Made by a program: the position numbers and the translations under genes. A stretch of 64,000 nucleotides of DNA, taken from contig CM060181.1 in the NCBI GenBank assembly GCA_030549775.1, positions 2,480,001 through 2,544,000 on the forward strand. Direction: 5' to 3'. The notes under the pieces were generated by a model, which was not told where the DNA came from, made no database searches, and worked only from the letters and a program-made list of their open reading frames with translations. This DNA is from Tamarix chinensis (taxonomy: Eukaryota; Streptophyta; Magnoliopsida; Caryophyllales; Tamaricaceae). Shown here one piece after another: positions 55,555 through 64,000 of this stretch. Position 1 is the first letter of the stretch. Every line of letters begins with the position of its first letter.

Positions 55555-56191
55555 AAAAATGATTAATGATTTAATATTATTAACTACTATTATTAGTATT
55601 ATTATGATTAATATTAACATTATCATTATTATTACTATATTATTATTATTATTACTAATACTACCACCCTTATTATTATTACTAGGACCCAATCCTCCCC
55701 TAAGAACTTCTAATTAATGGTGTTAAGCAATACAAGACCCTATTAAGTTATTATTATTGTTAATATTGCTAGTATTACTATTATTATCCTTATTATTGCT
55801 AGCACTACTATTATCGTTACTATTATGATTACTATTATTATTATTATTATCGTTATTATTATTACTCTTATTATTATTACTCTTATTATTATTATTGTTA
55901 TTATAATTATTATTGTCATTTATTACTATTATTATTTTTATTACTATTATCATTATTATTATTATTATTATTATTACCATTATCACATGTGTTACTTTAA
56001 CTATGACTAATATCCTTAGTACCTTTAATATTACTATTATTATTATTATTATTATTATCAATATTATTACTATTATTATTATTATTCTTATTATTATTAT
56101 TACTATTACTACTGGTGTTATTGTTATTATTAATATTATTATTATGAGCATTATTGTCATTATTACTACTATTGTCATTATTATTATTATG

Positions 56192-56222
<31 letters not shown>

Positions 56223-56396
56223 CCATGTTTATCACTCTAACTATGACTGATGTTGTTATTATCTTTGCTATTATTATTATGGTAGTATTCTTACTATTAT
56301 TAGTATGATTAACATTATTATTATTAGTATTACCCTTATCATTATTATTATTATTATCATTATCGTTACTATTACTATGGTTATGAGGTTGTTGCT

Positions 56397-56441
<45 letters not shown>

Positions 56442-56503
56442 GTTATCATTATTATTATTATCTTTATTATTTTTATTATCAACATTACTATTATGGTTAT
56501 TAC

Positions 56504-56569
<66 letters not shown>

Positions 56570-57190
56570 CCTTGTTATTGTTTTGTTGTTGTTGTTGTAT
56601 TTAACGCGCTTATTAGTTTATCGATTATTACCATCGTTATTATCCTTAACATTATAATCTAATATTATTACCTTAGTTATTTTGTTATGCCTAGTATTGC
56701 CACAACTATTGTATTGTTATTATTATTATTATTGTAATTATTATTATGGTTATTGTTATTTTACTATCATTATCGCTATCATTACTATTAATATTACTAT
56801 GGTTAATAGTAGTGTCATTATGTTTATCTTTCTAACTATTGTTATCATTTCTATTATTATTATTATTTTTAGTATTCTTACTATTAATTGTATTGTCATT
56901 ATTATTATTATTATTACTATTATTATTATTATTATTTTCATTGCTATTACTACTTCTACTATTATTATTATTACTATCGTTATTATTGATATTATCATCA
57001 GAATGATTATGGTTGTGTTAGTATTTTATTATTATCGATAATATTACTATCACTAATGCTACTACGATTTCAATTATTATTACCATCATTATTATCATTA
57101 TAGCCATTATTATTCTTATTACGAGTATTATTATTATAAGTATCATTCTTATTATTGTTAGTATTATTAGTAATTATTATTATTAATATT
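55555..57190. repeat. 1.6 kb impure (ATT)n array
   Basis: Almost unbroken ATT/TTA units with scattered GTT, CTT, ACT and ATC. The purest part is near 56400-56570. It leaves long spurious frames of Ile, Tyr, Leu or Asn on both strands. Confidence 0.92.
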
Positions 57191-58679
57191 GAAACCCTCA
57201 CCTTAATACTCTGGATTTGCTAAAACCTACTTTAATTAGTGATAATCCGTTTAAACTATCGTGAGAATAGAAATAACCCTACCCCTTTATTTATAAACCC
57301 CTATTATTAATATTAGCCTTAGTATTAGGCCATGATAGGGGTAAGATAGGAATTATGATAATTCGGGTAGAGGGAGATTGACCCTTAGTATTTCTTCCTT
57401 ATAGGTGAACCGGGTCAAACCCCAGGAGGCGTAGGAGCGTGCTCCAAGCCCGGCGCCGATTTAGGTAAGGACGTAACTAAGGCCACCTGTGTGTATTGCA
57501 TGTTTTACCTGTCTTGTATGCTTTGTGCGGTTGTATGCTATAACCTGTATATTATCTGTGTATTTGTGTAGCGCAGCATGGAACCGAGGTACGTTCTCGT
57601 GCTCTCGTCTGTGTGTACTAATATGTTGTGGTACAAGTATGATGTGATGTGATGTGACCCCTATGACATGCATGCTAGGTTATGTGAGGAAGTGTTGTGA
57701 AGTGGGGACTTGAAAAAGAAAAATAAGCAATTAAGATAACCAAAGGGAAGTACGTCGGTTAACATAGGTATGGACGACCTAAGGAATTCATAATTTGTGA
57801 GATGATGAGGAAGAGGGGGAATCAAATAAATAGAAGAGTGGGAATAAAATAAGGTTGCATGGGGGAAACTAGGGTTTGGTGGAAATGATAGGGTTGGCAT
57901 GGTGGAAATGATAGGGTTTGCATGGGAAGGTTAAGGTCCGCATGGGGACGAACCTTACGTATGAAAATTTACCTTGGGACGTGAGGAAGTTAGTGGAAGG
58001 TCCGTTTGGGAGTCTGGAGACTCGATGTGAAATATAGTACGTAGGGTCATATAAGGGACCCGATTAGGGTTTTGGGAAGAATTAGTAATATGAGAAAGGC
58101 GAAAGGAAAATGGTTAAGGGTGAGTGAGGTGCGGGTTGAGAGTGAGAGTTTATGTTATAAGGAATGATTATGGGGGTTTTGAGGGAGTAGAAGTATTGGG
58201 TGAAAAGGAGGGGTTACTTGTGGGAAAGGAAAGGTACTAGAGTCGAAGTGGCTAACTAGAGTTTTAGGGTCACAGGTAGAATCGATGGGTAAAGCGATAT
58301 GATTTGGGGATTGGACCAGAATGAGATGAGGTGTCGAGGATAGATGAATTAATGGTAGTGTAGTAAGAGGAGGTTGGACCACATAGGTCCAATTAGGGTT
58401 TCAAAGGGAACCCTAGAGGCTAATGGCAGGTGGAGTCCATGTCACGAGGTGTTGTGCCTTAAGTCATACTCTAGGAGTTGGTTTTTATTATGTGTAAGTA
58501 TAGAGGGGAAATGGATATCGAGGTGTGATAAGGGGTGCACGAGTTCCAAGATATGGGGCGGGCCCTCCTGGGAGGAGAAGTGTGGATATAGTTAACCATG
58601 CATGTCAAGGGTAAAACACTTTCAAATAAGATACGTTAAGATACTAATCACTTAAAGAGGAAGATGCTGAGCCGGGCCC

Positions 58680-59035
58680 AGACCGGTCCACCGGCGAATA
58701 ATAGTGGCCAAGAGCCGGGGTGCCCTGGAGACCGTGCCACCGGCGAACAATAGTGGTCAGGAGCGTTTTGCCCTGTATGATTTCCGGTCCACCGACTATA
58801 ATAGTGGGGGTTTTCGTGCTCAGCAAACCAAATGTAAAATCTATAAGGCATGGGAAAATACTAAATACTTACAGTGGAACACCATGTGAGTCGGGGCCAG
58901 ACCGGTCCACCGGCAAATAATAGTGGCCAGGAGCGTTCGGCCCTGGAGACCGGTCCACCGCAAATAATAATGGTCAGGAGCGTTCTGCTCTAAGTTTATA
59001 TATTCCGGTCCACCGACTATAATAGTGGGGTTCCC
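58680..59035 (+). repeat. TAATAGTGG motif cluster (LTR 5)
   Basis: Six units in two sets of three. CCACCGGCGAATAATAGTGG-type units, followed by CCAGGAGCGTT, alternate with CCACCGACTATAATAGTGGG-type units. The two sets are about 225 bp apart and joined by a GTGGAACACCATGTGAGTCG link. Confidence 0.88.
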
Positions 59036-59746
59036 GCACTCACGTGGATTAATAAAGACTGTGTGTGAAATGGACATATTATTAACGAGGATAAAGAATA
59101 AGTCACCGGAAAGTACTCAGGCCTTATCTTGTGTGTTATTGCATGTTACTTATATGATTATGTTATGTAGGCTACTTGGTGTGACTGTATGCTTGGCCTT
59201 AGCACACCTGCGCCCTTACTCAGTACTGGACCCGTACTGATACTACACTGGTTGAATGGGTCCTGTGATGATCCACCGACGGTGGGGAGCAGACCTTTGA
59301 TGCAGGTTTTGATCGGTTACTAAATTGGGGTGGAAGGCTTGATCTGAGTGAGTAAGCGGTCCGGATATTTACCCTTCGAAAATTGTATTATTTAATCGTA
59401 TTCGTCTTTGGAAGTTACAAGTGTTGTATTTAAATTTTCAAGGGTTTTATCGTACCCTATCCTTCCGTTATTTTAATTCCTCTGACATTTGGAATTTTAA
59501 ATTGTACTTCCGAACATAACTCTTGACTTTCGTACTCTGATTTCCTTATCACTTATGCCTTACTAATGATTTGTTTTGGTTCTATTGTTTTAGCCTTAGC
59601 ACTTAGTATCGGGTCGATAGTTGTGAATCGATCTGGTACTAGGTGTGGCGGTAATACCCCTGAATTTATAGTTTTATTTGCTTGCTTCCGCTAAACTTCT
59701 TTAAAATTTAACGAAATTTTTCAGTAGTAAATTTGGGGGTGTTACA

Positions 59747-59751
59747 ATATA
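59747..59751. repeat. Target-site duplication, right copy (ATATA)
   Basis: Directly after the terminal CA of the solo LTR. Matches 54048-54052. Confidence 0.8.
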
Positions 59752-59923
59752 TGAAATGATAATTATACAGACCAAAAGAATGGTTTGACAAACTAAACAT
59801 GTATTTAAATTAAATTATACCAAATGTAACAATATATGCATAAATTAAATATTCAAAACAATAACTATACAAAATTACACAATATTAGTTAAATAAAAAA
59901 ATTAGACAAATAATTCTAGACTT

Positions 59924-59933
59924 AAAGACATAC
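59924..59933. repeat. LINE target-site duplication, left copy
   Basis: AAAGACATAC, repeated exactly at 61046-61055 after the A-rich tail. Confidence 0.8.
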
Positions 59934-61045
59934 AAATCCATTGCCACAATCCAAATGACTGAATCATTTGGCATTATTTGAAGGATGGAATTTATTCTAT
60001 TAAGAGTGCTTACAAGTTGGTCTATGGTGCACCCGTAAGGATGCTCTTAGTGGATCTTCAAATAACTATGGATGCCTTTGGTGGTAGATATGGTGAGTCA
60101 AAACATTATTGAGGGTAAAGTTATTTTATATGGGGATGTTGCAAGGGTATTTTTCCAATAAAATCCAAGTTGAACCATAAGGGTATCTCTATCTAGGCGA
60201 TGTGTGAGCATTGTGCATGCTTAGAAATGAGAAATCATGCTATTTATGAAAGCTTTTCCACAAAATTTGTGCAGCATTGGTGTTTTGTTGTGGCAAACCA
60301 TAGATCTACCAACCAATTTGTGGAGGAATGGATGATGCATATGGGAACGCAAGACCATTTCACAATAGCCTAGTTACTTACCTACACATGAGTCATTTGG
60401 TGGTGCAAAAATGATGTAACTTTTGAGGCAAAAAGTTTTCACATAGGGCAAGTGTATGGCTATGTGGAGTAGCTTCTCCTTTACTATTCAAAAGGTGATG
60501 TGGTAGGTGAGGTTGATGTTGTTATCACTAATTGAGTCATGCCACCTCATGGTTGGCTCAAAATTAATTCAGATGCTGGTAAGCTCTAAACAGGATCCTA
60601 GGGTGTTACAGTAGTCTGCATGAACCACTTTGGATAAATTTGTTGAGCATCTAAGTATGTCCAAAAGGGTTTGTGGTTGGCGAAAGAGGCTAAAGGGTTG
60701 GTTGTGTCTTCGGAAATTTAGTTGGCTCGTATTAGGTGGGAAAGGAATGTCATTATTGAGTGAATTGCTTATCTTTAATCAATACCTTGCAAGAGAAGTG
60801 CATTATAAGATCATGTTATGGCTTCATGGCTGAAAGAATCCTAGAGCAAGCATTATTAAGTGATGGCATCGATTGGAGCCATACTTGGAGGAATGACAGT
60901 TCTCTTGCCCATGAAATAGCAAGTTTCAATCATTGTACTAATTTTATTTCTCCCCTTTCATTGTTGTAGCCCTAGTCGGTTTACATTCATATATGTAAAC
61001 CTTTATTGTGTGTATTTTTTGCTCAAAAAAAGAAAAAGAAAGAAA
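59934..61045 (+). mobile_element. 5'-truncated LINE with RNase H-like tail
   Basis: About 1.1 kb. One frame near 60160-60300 shows a zinc-binding RT tail (MCEHCACLEMRNHAIYE). Near 60540-60580 another reads MPPHGWLKINSDAG, the start of the RNase H-like domain found at the end of many plant LINE ORF2 proteins. Later frames read LAHEIASFNH. The element ends with an A-rich AAAAAAAGAAAAAGAAAGAA tail. Frame breaks show it is dead. Confidence 0.82.
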
Positions 61046-61055
61046 AAAGACATAC

Positions 61056-63515
61056 CTTAAACTAGTGTAACAAGAAGATAAGATTGAAATGTAGTGTACG
61101 TATTTGGTGTAGGTTGATATTTAGTATGCAGATATAGTGAGATAAAGAGTTGAATATGGAGTTTGAGGGAGAGTCGAAGATTGAAAGTTTTTGACAAGGT
61201 AAAATGTAGAGGGATATGTCAGCATAGAGGAAACTAACATTTATAATATCAAATAAAACATATATGATCATTATATATATATATAACACACACACACACA
61301 CACACTAAATATTTATGAATAAAAAAATGTATTGGTTTGTTGTCTATTTTTATATCTAACCAAACACATATAATGGTTGAGTGTGTTACCTATCAACCTT
61401 AAAAAATAAAATAAACCACCGCTAGTTTGAGATGATAACCACATTATTTTAGTTAGCTTTTACGTCATGGTTATTTTGATGGACCCAAAATGTTCATTTT
61501 GGTATTTGGTTCATATTTATGTGTAATTGATTTGAGATGATGGAACGCCTTTATTAGTCAACGCATAGCCTATATTTTATTTCTCAACTATTAGAAAAAC
61601 TAAAATTTTGCTTCACGACCCCCTTCATAATAAGGAGTTGTAGTTAGAAGACAACAAACTACCTTATTAGATCTTTCAAATTCTCCCTCACAAAAATGAT
61701 TTTTTCAAGATTGGGTTGTTCCATATCCCTTCATTCTCAAGCAAGGGTAAATTGATTAGTTAACTTATGAAGGAATAATATTGTTGTTGGTGTGGCAAGT
61801 TTTTATCTTTTTGTGTTTCTTATATCATGGGTTGTGTTAATTGTAGGATGTTATTAATGGTTGTGTTGGTGGAAGGTTGGTGTTGATAAGCAAAGCATTG
61901 TTACAAGCTCTAAATTGCAGTGAGTACCTAAGTGGGACGGATCCCAAGTCAAGGTTTTTAAGACATTGTTTAGCTTCAATTGGAGCTTAGAAGAAGAAAG
62001 ATAATTTATCTGATTTTGATTATGTTTGTGGGAAGCCTAAATTTTGAAGGTTTTTATCCTTCGATGCACCAAAGAAAAAGAGTAAGCTTATACATTATAG
62101 AATTTGATTTAGGTTTCAATTATTTTGATTACTAAAAGTTATTAGTTGCCTTTCCTAGCATTGTTTTTTATTGTGGTTCCCTTTTGTACACATTACGAGA
62201 ACTTCTATCATAGAGACAAGAAAGAGATTCTAAAATCAAATGAGCAAAAATATTCCCAAGGAAAAGGCTAGTGGACCGGTGGCTCTTTTCTAATGTGTGT
62301 TTTATGTTGTTTCTCAGCTTGCTTAAATAGAGATATGCCCATATGTAAAGTTATAGTCAGTCCAATCCGTCATAAAGGGATTCTTAGTTGTGGAGAAATG
62401 TTAATGTTTTATTTGGATCAAGGTAAATTAAGGGATGGTTAAACCTTAAAAATTAACCTAAATAAATGGAATAGATGTGAATTAAGATGGATGTTTAAAA
62501 ATATTATTTGGATAATATTTACCCAATCTAGGTAAATTGGGGCGGATTAGGTAAAAAATTTAAATCAAATGTATCCTTTTATAAAATAAAGTTAAGGAAA
62601 GTGGAATGGTATTTTGGTCAGATAGGTAAAGGTTTTACTTAAACTTTTTCCTTCCCCTCCATTACCTATAAAAATAAAGGTAAATGGAAGGTAATTATGA
62701 GGAATAATTAAGTTTTATTCGCCCAAGTGCAACTTTAAAAAAATGTTACCAAATAGGATGAACGGAGGTGAATACTTTATTCACCCCAAACCATATGTAC
62801 CATAAAAGATCATAAGGTTTTGGAAATTAATGTTGACCCATTATTAGTATCTAAGAACTTGCTGGCAAGGTAGTGTTCTTTGGTGCATCCTTTGAGTAAG
62901 TTGTTATTGATAGTTATGCATGAGAAGTACATGAATTGAGAGCCTGATATAAATGATTAATTGCAGTGGATGTGGCCATTTTTCATTATTTTTCCAAGGC
63001 GTGTGCTAGTATCTACGGTCATTGATCTAAAAAAATCTAGAGAAGATTTTATGTCCAATGTTGTGAGATAAATACTAGAGGCATTGATACTTATTGGCAA
63101 GGGTTGTTATTATGAAGCAGCATGAAAAGCTATTCATATCTATTTCCATCCATGTGGGATTTATCTTTTGCATTGTTGATTTTCAAAGATTTTAAGATTT
63201 AGTAAGCATCAATTGTAATGAATGAACTCAGTTGTTATTTAGTCCAAAAGCATGTACCTTAGGTGCTATTTAAAATCATTTTTGTTAAACATATTTTCTT
63301 AAGTGCTTTATATTAGTATCTACATTAATTAGCACATGCCAGCTTTGTTTTGATGCCTCCATCTTTTAGTTTATTGTTATTGTAATTGCCTGTATCTAGG
63401 GTATCCTATGGTGCTTCACCTATATCAGTTCTCAACTCAAGCTAAAACCTGTCTAAAAAAATTCAAACAACATTTATGTTATGAGGATAAACTCCTATAA
63501 GGAGATATCTAATGG
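61056..63515. other. Spacer with no recognisable gene
   Basis: AT-rich, with an (AC)n run at 61287-61306. Short open frames only. I looked for MITE ends around 62400-62810 and found none that hold up. Confidence 0.5.
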
Positions 63516-63519
63516 CATA

Positions 63520-64000
63520 TGGTAAGTGAACAATTTCACTGAATAAAAGTATTACTAATTAAATCAGCGGAAAACTTGTGAAATAACCCTAGACTTTAAA
63601 AGCTTAGCTAAGTAATGGAAAATTAAAATTTGATTACAACACCATTAAAAAGTTTAATACAACACTTGAAAATTTTCCAAAAGCAAATATAGATAAATAA
63701 AGACATATCCTAGATGGATAAGATTCTAGATTGTCTACTCTCAAAGCCAAGCCTTCAATTCATCAATAACATTCGATCTCAAGCCTATACAAGAGATCCT
63801 CTCCCCACCATCGTTGATTTGTTGTAGGACCCATTCAACCAATATAGTATGAGTATGAGTCTAGTACTAAGTAAATCACAATTACCTACCTCATGGGAGA
63901 AAATATGACACACATAAGACATGGTAATCTTTAGCTTACAATACTCATGTTCAGTTGTACATGTGATAAATACAATGAAACATGTGTTCATGGATTCATG
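63520..64000 (-). mobile_element. Partial LTR of the same long-LTR group, running off the window
   Basis: Reading on the plus strand, the stretch from TGGTAAGTGAACAATTTCAC onward resembles the reverse complement of the solo LTR tail (59746 downward). TCAGCGGAAAAC lies where that tail has TTAGCGGAAGC. Then TAGGACCCATTCAACCAATA and GAGTCTAGTACTAAGTAA match the reverse complement of 59265-59215. It is diverged and its end is inferred. The rest lies beyond the window. Confidence 0.6.

Larger units (their letters stand above)
54053..59746 (+). mobile_element. Solo LTR, 5,694 bp, Tekay/Del-like group
   Basis: Opens TGAAATGCCCC, closes GGTGTTACA, flanked by ATATA on both sides. No primer site, gag or pol lies between. 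In order: AT-rich head, pyrimidine-rich then GC-rich block (54490-55520), a 1.6 kb ATT array (55555-57190), a conserved stretch with GGCGTAGGAGCGTGCTCC (57428-57445) shared with the LTRs at 27540 and 35867, a motif cluster (58680-59035), and a tail matching the reverse complement of the other LTR ends. One of the longest LTRs I would expect in a plant. Confidence 0.88.

Noticed and set aside
55723..56604. Open frames of up to 170 codons made of Ile/Asn/Leu
   Set aside because: Translations of the ATT array in an LTR; open on both strands because the repeat has no stop in those phases.
62400..62815. Possible MITE around TTTTATTTGGATCAAGG and TTACCAAATAGGATGAACGG
   Set aside because: The supposed ends do not pair as inverted repeats over more than a few bases and no target duplication fits.

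Overview
This is nuclear DNA from a flowering plant, most likely a eudicot. The evidence is spliced genes with GT-AG introns, a CYP707A-type cytochrome P450, chromovirus-type LTR retrotransposons primed by initiator-Met tRNA, an endogenous plant pararetrovirus, LINEs, MITEs and very AT-rich spacers. I cannot name the species.

Region 1 (1-12.7 kb) is the gene-bearing end. It holds an eight-exon ABA 8'-hydroxylase (CYP707A) gene on the plus strand (99-4438). On the minus strand there is a chloroplast-type ICMT/PEMT-family membrane methyltransferase (10611-11795), whose short last exon I could not place. Between them are two MITEs with visible target-site duplications (TSDs), a probable Copia LTR remnant and a short interstitial telomere-repeat run.

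Region 2 (12.7-24.6 kb) starts with a 5.0 kb solo LTR flanked by ATAAG duplications. It continues with a MITE inside a (TA)n microsatellite, a degenerate short-period repeat field with inverted ends, a 5'-truncated LINE (TSD TTAATAAGGTG) and a weak Mutator-like remnant.

Region 3 (24.6-48.1 kb) is a nested structure. A decayed plus-strand caulimovirid copy (movement protein, coat protein, protease, reverse transcriptase, in that order) has been split by later insertions. A complete but dead 12.76 kb Tekay/Del-like chromovirus lies on the minus strand (27540-40294, TSD AATTT). A smaller LTR-like insertion lies near 41.2-41.8 kb. A collapsed relative of the chromovirus lies at 41974-47418, and its 5' LTR has been replaced by a 224 bp palindrome. 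A LINE fragment (48098-49121, TSD GATATTTTATTT) ends the recognisable pararetrovirus.

Region 4 (49.1-64 kb) holds a dispersed repeat with a 92 bp tandem array, a 5.7 kb solo LTR (54053-59746, TSD ATATA), another 5'-truncated LINE (TSD AAAGACATAC), and the start of one more LTR of the same kind running off the right end.

The unifying theme is a group of related retrotransposons with unusually long LTRs (3.4-5.7 kb). Six LTR copies or pieces lie within 51 kb and account for nearly half the window. Five of them share a repeated motif of the form CCACCG..TAATAGTGG that neither coding nor simple-sequence repeats explain. Apart from the two genes at the left, I see no intact host gene.
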